Shown here: piece by piece, positions 50,975-60,003 of the stretch
Numbering within the stretch: position 1 is the stretch's first letter
Layout: the number at the start of each line of letters is the position of its first letter
Source of the DNA: an uncultured Acidobacteriota bacterium
GTDB lineage: Bacteria; Acidobacteriota; Thermoanaerobaculia; Gp7-AA8
Direction of reading: 5' to 3'
Length of the DNA: 64,000 nt
Assembly: GCA_937870635.1 (NCBI GenBank)
Contig: CALMZP010000053.1
Location: 1 to 64,000 of the forward strand
The notes under the pieces: model-generated
What the model saw: only the letters and a program-made list of their open reading frames with translations
Databases searched by the model: none
What the model was told of the DNA's origin: nothing
Made by a program: the position numbers and the translations under genes

Positions 50975-53331
50975 ACGTCCTCCACGCGCTCAGCAAAGAC
51001 AAATTCGAGTCCTTCCTTCACCTCGGCCGGCACTTCCGTCAGGTCCTTGCGATTTCCTTCCGGGAGCACCACGGTCTTGATGTTGGCGCGCTGCGCCGCC
51101 ATGACCTTCTCCTTGATGCCGCCGACCGACAATACTTTACCCCGCAATGTGATCTCGCCGGTCATGGCGACTTCATGGCGGACCGGCCGCTCCCCCATCA
51201 CGGAGGCGATGCAGGTTGCGATCGCGACGCCCGCGGACGGGCCGTCTTTCGGAATCGCACCCGCCGGGAAATGAATGTGGATGTCGTGCTCGCTGAACAT
51301 CTTGTCCGCGATGTCGAGCTCGCGGGCTTTCGAGCGGACGTACGAGTAAGCGGCCGTCACCGACTCCCGCATGACGTCGCCGAGCTGGCCGGTGACCGTT
51401 GTCCGTCCCGAGCCGGCCATGCGTGTTGCTTCGATGAACATGATCTCGCCGCCGAACGAGGTCCACGCCAGGCCGGTGGTCACGCCGATCTCGGGAGTGC
51501 GCTCGGCGAATTCGTGCTCGAAGGTGGGAAGGCCCAGGTAATCCTCCAGCGCGCCCTTCTCGACCGCGGTCACGCCCTCGGCTTCGCCGCCGGCGACCTT
51601 GCGCGCGATCTTGCGAAGGATCGTGGCCAGCTTGCGCTCGAGATTGCGCACACCCGCCTCCGCCGTGTAATCGCGGATCGTGGTCAGGAGCGACTCGTCT
51701 GTGAAGGTGACCTGATCCGGCTGCAGTCCATGATTCTCGAGCAGCTCCGGGATCAGATGCTTCTTCGCGATGTTCAGTTTTTCGTTCTCCGTGTAGCCGG
51801 AGAGACGAATGACCTCCATGCGGTCGCGGAGCGGTCCCGGAATCATGTCGAGCATGTTCGCGGTGGCGATGAAGAGCGTGTGCGAGAGATCGTATGGAAT
51901 CTCGAGATAGCGGTCGACGAACGCGTGGTTCTGCTTCGGATCGAGCACCTCGAGCAGGGCAGAGGCCGGATCGCCGCGGAAGTCTTTTCCGATCTTGTCG
52001 ATCTCGTCGATCATGATCAGCGGATTGGTCACGCCGACCTGCACATAGCTCTGAATGAGCTTGCCCGGCATCGCGCCGATGTAAGTCTTGCGATGGCCGC
52101 GGATCTCCGATTCGTCGGTGACCCCTCCGACGGCCATGCGGATGAACTTGCGTCCGAGCGCGTCGGCGATCGCGGCCCCCAGCGACGTCTTGCCGACGCC
52201 GGGTGGTCCCGCGAAGCAGAGAATCGGCCCCTTGAGATCGCCCTTGAGTTTGAGCACGGCCAGAAATTCGAGGACGCGTTCCTTCACCTTCTCGAGGCCG
52301 TAGTGGCGGTCATCGAGAATCTGCTCGGCCTTCTTCAGATCCAGCTGATCCTCGGTTTTCGCGTCCCAGGGGACCTGAAAAACGGTGTCGAGATGGCCTT
52401 TGATGACCGCGTAATCGGATGACGACGGCGAGAGCTGTCCGAGGCGATTCACCTCGCGGCGCAACTGAACCTTGTGCTCCTCCTTGATGGGGAGCGCCTC
52501 GACGCGTTCGCGATAGGTGTCCGCTTCGCGTTCGGCGCCGTTCGAGTCGCCGAGCTCGTCCTGGATCACGCGCAACTGCTCGCGGAGATAGTTCTCGCGG
52601 TCGCGGCGGTCGATCGACGTCTGAATCTGTCGCTGGAGCTCTTTGTCGACAGTCGCCTTGCCGAGATCGCGCTGGATGTACTCGATGAGCAGCTCGACGC
52701 GCTCGATCGGATTCACCGTTTCGAGCAGGAGCTGCTTTTCTTCGAGCGGCAGATTGACGAACGAGGAGAGCAGATCGGCGAACGTGTCCGGTCCTTCGGC
52801 CACGTTCATCTGGAGGATGTTCAGCAGCTCGTTCGAATACTTGGAGTCGCTTTCGACGAGCTTCTGGAAAAGCGACATCGCCTTGTTGATGAGATTGTCG
52901 GTCTTGACGTTCTTTGCGATCTGGCGCGGAACGACTTCGCGGAGCCGGGCCTCGAAGAACGGCTCGGTCTGGAGCATCTGCACAAGCTCCACGCGCTGGC
53001 GCCCCTGGAGGAACAGCTGGTACCGGTCGGCCGACAGCGGAAGACGCTGCACGATCGCCGCGAGCACCCCGATCTGCGACAGATCCTCGGGTCTGGGGTT
53101 TTCCTTGTCGCCGCTCTTCTGGCAGAACGCCGCGACGAGGTTCTGGTCGTCGGGCAGACCGCGCAGGAGGCGCACGTTGCGGTCGATTCCGACCTGCAGC
53201 GAGAGGACGCCCCCGGGGAACAGGACCGACGAGACAAGGGGGATGATCGGCAGACGGCTGGGGACGTCTACCTCGATCCACTCGGAGACATGGTTCGGAT
53301 TCAGCGGTTTCCCGCGATTCTGCTGGGCCAT
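50860..53331 (-). CDS. lon: ATP-dependent Lon protease
   Basis: An 823-residue AAA+ serine protease. N-terminal Lon substrate-binding domain (about 25-220: [22 protein letters not shown]), coiled helices, AAA+ module with Walker [10 protein letters not shown] (about residue 375) and sensor/Walker B ([11 protein letters not shown]), and the C-terminal peptidase with S699 in [11 protein letters not shown] and K742 in [10 protein letters not shown], matching the Ser-Lys dyad of E. coli (43 residues apart there too). Start [14 protein letters not shown]. It is divergent from a PHP-domain gene. Confidence 0.98.
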   Translation of the reverse strand: MAQQNRGKPLNPNHVSEWIEVDVPSRLPIIPLVSSVLFPGGVLSLQVGIDRNVRLLRGLPDDQNLVAAFCQKSGDKENPRPEDLSQIGVLAAIVQRLPLSADRYQLFLQGRQRVELVQMLQTEPFFEARLREVVPRQIAKNVKTDNLINKAMSLFQKLVESDSKYSNELLNILQMNVAEGPDTFADLLSSFVNLPLEEKQLLLETVNPIERVELLIEYIQRDLGKATVDKELQRQIQTSIDRRDRENYLREQLRVIQDELGDSNGAEREADTYRERVEALPIKEEHKVQLRREVNRLGQLSPSSSDYAVIKGHLDTVFQVPWDAKTEDQLDLKKAEQILDDRHYGLEKVKERVLEFLAVLKLKGDLKGPILCFAGPPGVGKTSLGAAIADALGRKFIRMAVGGVTDESEIRGHRKTYIGAMPGKLIQSYVQVGVTNPLIMIDEIDKIGKDFRGDPASALLEVLDPKQNHAFVDRYLEIPYDLSHTLFIATANMLDMIPGPLRDRMEVIRLSGYTENEKLNIAKKHLIPELLENHGLQPDQVTFTDESLLTTIRDYTAEAGVRNLERKLATILRKIARKVAGGEAEGVTAVEKGALEDYLGLPTFEHEFAERTPEIGVTTGLAWTSFGGEIMFIEATRMAGSGRTTVTGQLGDVMRESVTAAYSYVRSKARELDIADKMFSEHDIHIHFPAGAIPKDGPSAGVAIATCIASVMGERPVRHEVAMTGEITLRGKVLSVGGIKEKVMAAQRANIKTVVLPEGNRKDLTEVPAEVKEGLEFVFAERVEDVWKEALIPLYLVRNRDRKYDEAEYRADKGKDGRPEQRP

Positions 53332-53422
53332 CGGCTCGAACTACTTCCGTATACTGATTGCACGCCAGTTCTTACGGGCACGCGAATTGTAGAAAATGGT
53401 CGGAGGTTGAAACAATCGTCCT

Positions 53423-54421
53423 GTGAGTGATGCCGTTCGAAATGGTGATGGAGTGCTCGACGATCCGGCGCTGAAGCGAGCCGATCTGCACTGCCACAGT
53501 CGTTTTTCGGTTTTCAAATACTTCCGCAGGGCCAATACTCGCGACTGCTACAACGCACCCGAGGATGTTTACCGCATCGCCAAAGAACGCGGGATGTCCT
53601 ACGTCACACTCACCGATCACGATTCGATCGATGGCGCACTATACCTCCTGAACAAGTACCCCGACATGAAGGACTTCTTCATCGGCGAAGAAGTCGAGAC
53701 CTATTTCCCCGAAACCGGTCAGCGCATCCATGTGGGCGTCTGGGGGCTCAACGAGGAGCAGCACCGCGAGATCCAGCGGCTGCGCCCGAACATCCGCGAA
53801 CTGATCCCCTACATGAAGTCGCAACACATGCTGTTCGGGATCAACCACCTCTTCCAGAACTACCGGATGAAGAACGTCGCGGCGAAATACATCGCCGAGC
53901 TGCTGCAGATGTTCGACATCTTCGAAGTGCTCAACGGAGCGATGGCGTCGTTCCACAACAAAATGGTTCATCAGCTCGTGACCGAGGTGAAGGGCCACGG
54001 ACGGCACATCTCGATGGTAGGCGGCTCCGACGCGCACACGCTCAAGCACGTCGCCAAGGTGCATACGGTCTCCAAGGGCGAGACCATACAGGAGTTCCTC
54101 GACAACGTGCGCAAGGGTGAGTGTTTCGCGTGGGGCTCCGAGATGCGCTTCCGCGAGCTCGTCGCCGACATCTATCTCCTCACCATCGCGTACAACAGCG
54201 AAGCCCGCGCCGACTTCATCTCCACCCAATACACGACGATCGAGAAGACGATCCAGCTCGCCGGCCGCCTCGCGTCGATCCCGACGGCGATGTCCGGCCT
54301 CCCCGCCGCCATCACCTCGCTGAACTATCTCAAGCAGATCGTGGTGACGAAGGGAATCTCGATGAGATTCGCGAAGCTGGTCGAAGAAATTCGGCCGGGT
54401 TTGGGTGGGGAGAGAGGGTGA
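53423..54421 (+). CDS. PHP-domain metal-dependent phosphoesterase-like protein
   Basis: A 332-residue protein, GTG start, with metal-binding motifs ADLHCHSRFSVFK, YVTLTDHDSIDGAL, GINHLF, and GGSDAHTLKHVAKVH. These are the PHP signature His/Asp sets. Known members include histidinol phosphatase and DNA polymerase proofreading domains; this is a stand-alone form. Substrate unknown. Confidence 0.88.
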   Translation: MSDAVRNGDGVLDDPALKRADLHCHSRFSVFKYFRRANTRDCYNAPEDVYRIAKERGMSYVTLTDHDSIDGALYLLNKYPDMKDFFIGEEVETYFPETGQRIHVGVWGLNEEQHREIQRLRPNIRELIPYMKSQHMLFGINHLFQNYRMKNVAAKYIAELLQMFDIFEVLNGAMASFHNKMVHQLVTEVKGHGRHISMVGGSDAHTLKHVAKVHTVSKGETIQEFLDNVRKGECFAWGSEMRFRELVADIYLLTIAYNSEARADFISTQYTTIEKTIQLAGRLASIPTAMSGLPAAITSLNYLKQIVVTKGISMRFAKLVEEIRPGLGGERG

Positions 54422-54437
54422 GCGTGTCCTTCTAAGT

Positions 54438-54535
54438 CTATCCTGAGCGAAGCGAAGGATCTCCGGTGCACCGACTGCGCTCATGCCACCGGCGGCGTCA
54501 GTGCACCGGAGATCCTTCGCTTCGCTCAGGATAGA
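54438..54535. repeat. ~100-bp palindromic element, CTATCCTGAGCGAAGCG family
   Basis: CTATCCTGAGCGAAGCGAAG at left mirrored by CTTCGCTTCGCTCAGGATAG at right, inner GATCTCCGGTGCAC/GTGCACCGGAGATC; loop CGACTGCGCTCATGCCACCGG. Near-perfect. It follows the PHP-domain gene and precedes the 3' end of the barrel-protein gene. Its GAGCGAAGCGAAGGATCT core is clearly a variant of GAGCGTAGCGAGGGACCT in the GTCATCCCGAGCG family. Confidence 0.92.
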
Positions 54536-54546
54536 GTTTTTGGAGC

Positions 54547-56331
54547 TTAGAAATTCAGCGCCAGGCCGCCCACATACCGCTTGGACGTCCCCTCTTCCAG
54601 CATCGGATCGAGAAGGAACGGCGAGTTCGCAACCCGCGCCAGCTCGACGCCGAGGAGCAGCTTGACGTCGACGGGCAGCCAGAGCGACTGGGCCATCCGC
54701 ACGTTCATCCGCGCGCTGTGATAATCGCTTCCCTCTTCGGCCTGCGGCTGCTGGATCTCGCGATACGAGATCGCCAGCGTCGTGCCGGTGGGAACGAAGA
54801 TCGTCTGAACGTCGCCCATGACGTAGACCTTCTGCAGGTCCTGCGAGAACTGCTGCCGCGTCGCGGTGCCGGCCGTGGTGGCCACATCGACCGCGAAGCG
54901 CGGTCCAAAGTCACGGCGATACGCGACCCTCAAGTCGCGCCGGATGTCGCCTGACTCGATGTAGAGCCCGTCCCAGAACTGGCTGAATCCGTCGTTGAAC
55001 ACGACGCGCAGCGGAGCGTCCGCCGCGGTGATCGTGGCAATCGCCGAAAGCTGGTTGTTCTCGTCGCGAGACGAAACCAGCCCGACCGAGTAGCTGTAGC
55101 GGGGCAGATCACTCGCGCCGTCGGTCCAGATGATGAGGCTGGGGATCGAACTCGTCGCGGTCCGATTGTCGAAGACCTTGTACTCCACGGATCCGATCAG
55201 CGACGTGTTGCCGGTCATTCGCCATTCGAAGCCGGTGCGCGGCGCCCACTCGCCGCGGTCGAATCCGATCCGGCTGGCCATGCCGTAGTTCACGGCGAAC
55301 GAGGGCACGAGCTCGACGCTGCCGTTCGCGGCGACGTCCGCGGTGCGAAGCGTCTCGATGTTCGTCGAGCGGATGCTCTCCTGGCGCACGCGGAGCGAAA
55401 CGCCGAGGTCGTTGCGCCGGGTGCTGATGATGTTCGTGTCGCCGGTGATCTCGATGAGATCCGATCCCGGCATGCTCCGGAACAGATTGTCGTGCGCGAA
55501 GTAGCGGACCTTCACGCTCGCGTCGCCATGCTCCCACTCGAAGTTGTGGGACTGGAATGCCGCCGCGTCGTCGCGGGACCTCGCGTCGCGATATTGCCAC
55601 GACGACTGCGTGGACACGACGCGATAGGACGTGGTCGGCGAGCTGCGCAACTCCATCTCCATCGCCGCGGTCTCCGCGGCGATACCATCGAATGCTTTCT
55701 GGTCCGTTGGATCGTCGATCCGTTGCACGTCGCCGCGAATCCCGAGCTGCCAACTCTCGCCGAGGCGGCCGTGCAATCCGACGCCCGTCTGCGCATACCC
55801 GGCGGCGCTCTTCGCGTCGGCGACGCCGGTCATCGAGACCATCTCGCCGCGGAAGCGCGGCATGTCGTACGCAATCATCTTCGCGCTGGCGGCGGCCGGC
55901 GGCTCCATCACCGCATCGATCTCACGCAGGACATCGGGCGGCAGAGATCCGCGAAGTTCCCAGATCTCCTGATTCACCTTCCGGCGCGCCGAGACCTGTT
56001 TCTCGGTGAGCATCTTGAGATTGACGCGCTGGCTGGCCTGCTGTGGAACGATGGTCGCCGTAGCGGGCGCAAAGCCGTACTTCACCGCGATGATCTTGTA
56101 GATGCCTCGCTCGAGCGGCGGAAGGCTGTAGTTCCCGTCGATGCCGGTGTAGGTCTGAATGGCTTCGAAGCTGGTGAGGTTGAGGGCGATGACGAGGGCG
56201 CTCGATACGGGACGGGCGGAGTTGGTCACCTGGCCGAGGATCTGGAGAACCGTCGGCAGCGGCTCTGGTCGTGCCGGCGTGGCGACGACGGCAAGAGCGG
56301 CTGCGATGGCGATCGCACCGACTCGGCGCAT
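54547..56331 (-). CDS. Outer-membrane beta-barrel protein with carboxypeptidase-regulatory N-domain
   Basis: 594 residues, start ATG at 56331 with AGGAGGAGCC. Signal peptide (about 1-20), carboxypeptidase-regulatory-like domain (about 27-100, ALVIALNLTSFEAIQTYTGIDGNYSLPP), helical linker, then a long beta-rich region ending in YVGGLALNF (C-terminal Phe, barrel signature). No TonB box or plug domain is evident, so it is an outer-membrane barrel of unknown cargo rather than a classical receptor. Confidence 0.7.
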   Translation of the reverse strand: MRRVGAIAIAAALAVVATPARPEPLPTVLQILGQVTNSARPVSSALVIALNLTSFEAIQTYTGIDGNYSLPPLERGIYKIIAVKYGFAPATATIVPQQASQRVNLKMLTEKQVSARRKVNQEIWELRGSLPPDVLREIDAVMEPPAAASAKMIAYDMPRFRGEMVSMTGVADAKSAAGYAQTGVGLHGRLGESWQLGIRGDVQRIDDPTDQKAFDGIAAETAAMEMELRSSPTTSYRVVSTQSSWQYRDARSRDDAAAFQSHNFEWEHGDASVKVRYFAHDNLFRSMPGSDLIEITGDTNIISTRRNDLGVSLRVRQESIRSTNIETLRTADVAANGSVELVPSFAVNYGMASRIGFDRGEWAPRTGFEWRMTGNTSLIGSVEYKVFDNRTATSSIPSLIIWTDGASDLPRYSYSVGLVSSRDENNQLSAIATITAADAPLRVVFNDGFSQFWDGLYIESGDIRRDLRVAYRRDFGPRFAVDVATTAGTATRQQFSQDLQKVYVMGDVQTIFVPTGTTLAISYREIQQPQAEEGSDYHSARMNVRMAQSLWLPVDVKLLLGVELARVANSPFLLDPMLEEGTSKRYVGGLALNF

Positions 56332-56540
56332 GGCTCCTCCTATAGTTCCAGTTCGTCCAATCCCGAAAGTGGGATCCTGACCAGGGCGCACATTCTGACA
56401 GAGTGAAACGGTTCCGGGAAGCCGGTAACTTCCCCCTCACATTAGACTAAGCGTCCTTGCCCGTTCAGTCACGGCCGTCACCGGAAGTTCACTGTAAGGC
56501 TTCTGCCTCCGAGTCGAGCGGACTCATCCCTGCGGCGGGA

Positions 56541-56617
56541 TTCGACCTTCGACCTTCGACCTTCGACCTTGAACGAGAGTTCCCCGACTTCCGAAGGTCG
56601 AAGGTCGAAGGTCGAAT
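56541..56617. repeat. Heptamer inverted repeat, GACCTTC family
   Basis: Left arm of four tandem GACCTTC units (56543-56570), right arm CGAAGGT units (56592-56617), spacer of about 20 bp (GAACGAGAGTTCCCCGACTTC). In the 290-bp gap between pyk and the barrel protein; nothing else is evident there. Confidence 0.93.
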
Positions 56618-56621
56618 CCGG

Positions 56622-58061
56622 TCAATCCCTCACCCGATGCACGCGGAGCAGGTTCGTCTTGGCCCTCTGGTAAATCGGCGAGCCCATCATGATCACCAGG
56701 CGGTCGCCCTCGCGGACCACGTCCCGGGCCAGCAGGTAATCATCGACGCGATCGACGATCTGCTCGTGGAACTCCCCTGCTTCCTTCAACACGAACGGCT
56801 GCACGCCCCACAGGATGTTCATCCTGCGGGCCACCCAGCTCGACGGCGTGAGGGCGATGATCGGAACCTTCGGGCGGAACTTCGACATCAGCTGCGCGGC
56901 GAAGCCGGTCTGCGTGAAGACGACGATGAACTTCGCGTCGATCTGCTCGGCCGCGTAGTTGGCAGCGCCGGCGAGTGCATCCGTGAACTCATCCGTCTCC
57001 GACACCTTCCGGAACGGTGCCCGGACCTCCGAATACTCGATGTGCCGGTTGGCCTCCGCGGCGATGGCGATACGCGACATCATCTGCACTGCTTCGACCG
57101 GGTAGCGCCCCGACGCGGTCTCGCCGGAGAGCATGACCGCATCCGACCCATCGAAGATCGCATTGGCAACGTCCGACGCCTCGGCCCTCGTCGGGCGTGA
57201 GTTGGTCGTCATCGACTCGAGCATCTGCGTCGCCGTGATCCCGAACTTGCCCCAGCGGTTTGCGGCGTGGAGGATCTTCTTCTGCGCGATGGGCACCGCT
57301 TCCGGCGGCAGCTCGACGCCGAGGTCTCCGCGCGCCACCATCACGCCGTCGCTCACGTCGAGGATGTCTTCGAGGTTGTCGAGAGCCTGCGGCTTCTCGA
57401 GCTTTGCAATGACCTTCAGTTCCTGCCCGTTGAATCCGCGCAGCAGCTCGCGCAGCCCCTCGATGTCGCCGCGCCGGCGGATGAACGACGCGGCGATGTA
57501 ATCGACGGCGTGGTCGACCGCGAACTTGAGATCTTCGCGGTCCTTGTCCGTGATGGCCGGGATCGTCATGTCGGTGTCGGGGAAATTCATCCCCTTCTTC
57601 GAAGAGATCGGGCCGCCGTGAACCACGCGCGTCATGACGTCGTCCTGATCGACGCCGGTCACGACGAGCTCCACGAGCCCGTCATTGATGAGGATGCGAT
57701 GTCCGATTTTCACTTCGCGCGGCAGCGGCCTGAATGGCGTGAAAACACGATGCGCGTCACCGGGCGCAGGTTTCGTGCTGATCACGAATGGTTGCCCGCT
57801 TTCCAGCTGATGAACACCGTCCACGTCGCCGAGGCGAAGCTTGGGACCCTGAATGTCGCCGATGATGGGAATGTAGCGGCCCAGCTCGGTGGCGATCTTG
57901 CGTACCCGCTTGATCGTCTCGACGTGATCGGACTGCTTTCCGTGCGAGAAATTGAGTCGGAACACGTCCACGCCCGACGTCAACAGCTGATAGACGACGT
58001 CATCGGTGCTGCAGGCAGGGCCGAGGGTGGCGATGATCTTCGTTCTGCGCACTGGGATCAT
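56622..58061 (-). CDS. pyk: Pyruvate kinase
   Basis: 479 residues, ATG at 58061 overlapping the aroF stop as ATGA. MIPVRRTKIIATLGPACSTDD, the active-site IGDIQGPKLRLG, metal-binding VARGDLGVELPPEAVP and ITATQMLESM are all present. It forms PEP to pyruvate with ATP. Sitting directly after a DAHP synthase gene, which consumes PEP. Confidence 0.97.
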   Translation of the reverse strand: MIPVRRTKIIATLGPACSTDDVVYQLLTSGVDVFRLNFSHGKQSDHVETIKRVRKIATELGRYIPIIGDIQGPKLRLGDVDGVHQLESGQPFVISTKPAPGDAHRVFTPFRPLPREVKIGHRILINDGLVELVVTGVDQDDVMTRVVHGGPISSKKGMNFPDTDMTIPAITDKDREDLKFAVDHAVDYIAASFIRRRGDIEGLRELLRGFNGQELKVIAKLEKPQALDNLEDILDVSDGVMVARGDLGVELPPEAVPIAQKKILHAANRWGKFGITATQMLESMTTNSRPTRAEASDVANAIFDGSDAVMLSGETASGRYPVEAVQMMSRIAIAAEANRHIEYSEVRAPFRKVSETDEFTDALAGAANYAAEQIDAKFIVVFTQTGFAAQLMSKFRPKVPIIALTPSSWVARRMNILWGVQPFVLKEAGEFHEQIVDRVDDYLLARDVVREGDRLVIMMGSPIYQRAKTNLLRVHRVRD

Positions 58062-59092
58062 GAAGCAGCGAGCGCGGGCTGCAGCGTCCGGCCCAGGACG
58101 CGCGCGATCGCATCCACTTCGCGCACGAGCTGCTCGAACACCTCGGGGCTGATGGCCTGCGGGCCGTCGCTGAGCGCCTCTTCCGGCTTGTGATGCACCT
58201 CCACCAGAACACCATCGGCGCCGACGGCAATCGCCGCGCGCGACATCGGAAGAACCTTGTTGCGCTTGCCGGTCCCATGGCTCGGATCGACGAGGATCGG
58301 CAGATGCGTGATGCGCTTGATGGCCGGGACGATGGAGAGGTCGAGAGTGTTTCGCGTATGGTCCGCGAACGTCCTCACTCCCCGCTCGCACAACATCACG
58401 TTGTAGTTCCCCTCGGACATGATGTATTCGGCCGAGAGAAGGAGCTCCTCGAGCGTCGCCGACATGCCGCGCTTCAGGAGCACCGGCTTGCGCGACTTTC
58501 CAGCGACTTTGAGCAGCGAGAAGTTCTGCATGTTCCTCGCGCCGATCTGAATGCAGTCTGCGTATTGCTCGATCAGCTTCAGGGAGGTCTCGTCGATCGC
58601 TTCGGTGACGATGGGCAGATCGAACTCCTCACGCACACGCGCAAGGATCTCGAGGCCCGGCTCGCCGAGGCCCTGGAACGAGTAGGGCGAGGTGCGCGGC
58701 TTGTAGGCGCCGCCCCGGAACAGCTGTCCGCCCCCGAGCTTGATCTGCTCGGCGATGGTCCGGCTCTGATCGAGCGATTCCACCGCGCAGGGGCCGCCGA
58801 CCACGATGATGCCGTTGCCGCCGACGTCCACCCCGCCGACGCTGACGATCGTGTCGTCGGGCTTGGCCTCGCGGCTGACGAGCTTGTAGGCCTGCGAGAC
58901 CTGGATGACTTCCTTCACGCCCGGGAAGGTCTCGACGATCCCCGGGTCCTTGCCACGCTGGTGGCCGGTGATTCCAATCGCCGTCCGGTGAGCGCCGGGG
59001 ATGGGATGGGCCTTCAGCCCCATCTTTTCGATATGGCGGACGACAGCCTCAATCTGTTCCGGCGCGGCGCCGGCTTCCATGACCACGAGCAT
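58058..59092 (-). CDS. aroF: 3-deoxy-7-phosphoheptulonate synthase (Phe/chorismate-type, B. subtilis AroA-like)
   Basis: A 344-residue DAHP synthase of the class with an N-terminal regulatory-like domain (about 1-70). Catalytic domain (about 80-330) has VVGGPCAVESLDQS, RGGAYKPRTSPYSFQG, metal Cys/His region and ILVDPSHGTGKRNKVLPMSRAAIAVGADGVLVEVHHKPE. It condenses PEP and erythrose-4-P, first step to aromatic amino acids. Coupled to pyk, so PEP use is partitioned in one transcript. Confidence 0.95.
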   Translation of the reverse strand: MLVVMEAGAAPEQIEAVVRHIEKMGLKAHPIPGAHRTAIGITGHQRGKDPGIVETFPGVKEVIQVSQAYKLVSREAKPDDTIVSVGGVDVGGNGIIVVGGPCAVESLDQSRTIAEQIKLGGGQLFRGGAYKPRTSPYSFQGLGEPGLEILARVREEFDLPIVTEAIDETSLKLIEQYADCIQIGARNMQNFSLLKVAGKSRKPVLLKRGMSATLEELLLSAEYIMSEGNYNVMLCERGVRTFADHTRNTLDLSIVPAIKRITHLPILVDPSHGTGKRNKVLPMSRAAIAVGADGVLVEVHHKPEEALSDGPQAISPEVFEQLVREVDAIARVLGRTLQPALAAS

Positions 59093-59194
59093 TCGGGAGT
59101 TCTCCTGGAACCCGCGCAGGAATCAGGCGTAAGGGTCGCGCGGTTTGACGGAAGTATAATCGACCGTTACCACCCTCGGATTCCGGAGCCCCGA

Positions 59195-59920
59195 ATGAAG
59201 AAATTGCTCGTCGTCGCAGCCGTGCTCGTCCTGTCAGCCTTCCCGTCTTTTGCCGCCTACACCGTGGTCATGAAGGATGGCACCCGCTATCAGGCCAAGG
59301 CGAAATGGACCGTGGTCAACGGCAAGGCGCTCATTCGCCTGCAGAACGGCCAGACGTTGTCGATCGACCCGGCGATGATCGACGCCGCGAAATCGGAAGA
59401 AGCGACCAGGTCGGGCTTCGGGGGCGCAACCGTGCTGGCCGTCGAGCAGACTCCCGTCGCGCAGGCTCCGAGAAAGGCCCCTTCCCTCGGGTCCGCCGTG
59501 CAGATGCGTCCCCGCGCGCAGTTCGGGGTGCAGACGACGCCCACCGGAACGAGCCCTGCCACCGCGACGGGCGACGTGGTCAAGAACGAGCTGGACAGCC
59601 GCCTGGCGGCGAACTTCGAGCGCGCTTACGAGAACGTCGGAATCTTCGAGCACAACATGGCCGGGACGAACCGCGTGGTGCGCGCTGAGGTGACGGCGGA
59701 CAACGAAGACAAAGTGTTCAACGCCATCTCCGCGACGGCGTTCCTGCTCGTGCGCAACGCCGGGCTGGAAGGCGTGGAAATCGAGAAGGTCGAGCTTTTC
59801 ATGAAGACGACGAACGGCGGCGCCGCCGGCCGCTTCCAGATGACCCGCGCCGACGCCGAGGCGATCAACAGCAAAACCGTCGCGCTGCCGGATTACTACG
59901 TCCGGAACGTCATTTACTGA
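59195..59920 (+). CDS. Hypothetical secreted protein
   Basis: 241 residues, ATG at 59195 with CCGGAG upstream. Signal peptide (about 1-21), a short beta-rich N-terminal domain (YTVVMKDGTRYQAKAKWTVVNGKALIRLQNGQTLSI), and a Pro/Ala-rich linker (about 90-125). A C-terminal region ends RFQMTRADAEAINSKTVALPDYYVRNVIY. I do not recognise the family; the first half resembles the GRAM/PRC-like metal-free patches of other acidobacterial secreted proteins. Followed by a heptamer element. Confidence 0.75.
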   Translation: MKKLLVVAAVLVLSAFPSFAAYTVVMKDGTRYQAKAKWTVVNGKALIRLQNGQTLSIDPAMIDAAKSEEATRSGFGGATVLAVEQTPVAQAPRKAPSLGSAVQMRPRAQFGVQTTPTGTSPATATGDVVKNELDSRLAANFERAYENVGIFEHNMAGTNRVVRAEVTADNEDKVFNAISATAFLLVRNAGLEGVEIEKVELFMKTTNGGAAGRFQMTRADAEAINSKTVALPDYYVRNVIY

Positions 59921-60000
59921 TTTTGGATTTTGGATTTTGGATTTGTTGAAATCTGAACGATGGAATCCAATCCAAAATCCAAAATCGCAAATCCAAAATG
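59921..60000. repeat. Heptamer inverted repeat, AATCCAA family, copy 6
   Basis: Left arm TTTTGGA units (59921-59943), right arm AATCCAA/AATCGCA units (59968-60000), spacer GTTGAAATCTGAACGATGG. The right arm carries an AATCGCA variant also found in the copy at 34626, suggesting copying between loci. Confidence 0.92.
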
Positions 60001-60003
60001 CCT

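Noticed and set aside
53332-53422. Promoters between lon and the PHP gene
   Set aside because: TATACG and TAGAAA hexamers exist but have no acceptable -35 at 16-18 bp in either direction.
58190-59194. N-terminal extension of the secreted protein at 59195
   Set aside because: The upstream part is antisense to aroF; the ATG at 59195 has a signal peptide and a Shine-Dalgarno site.
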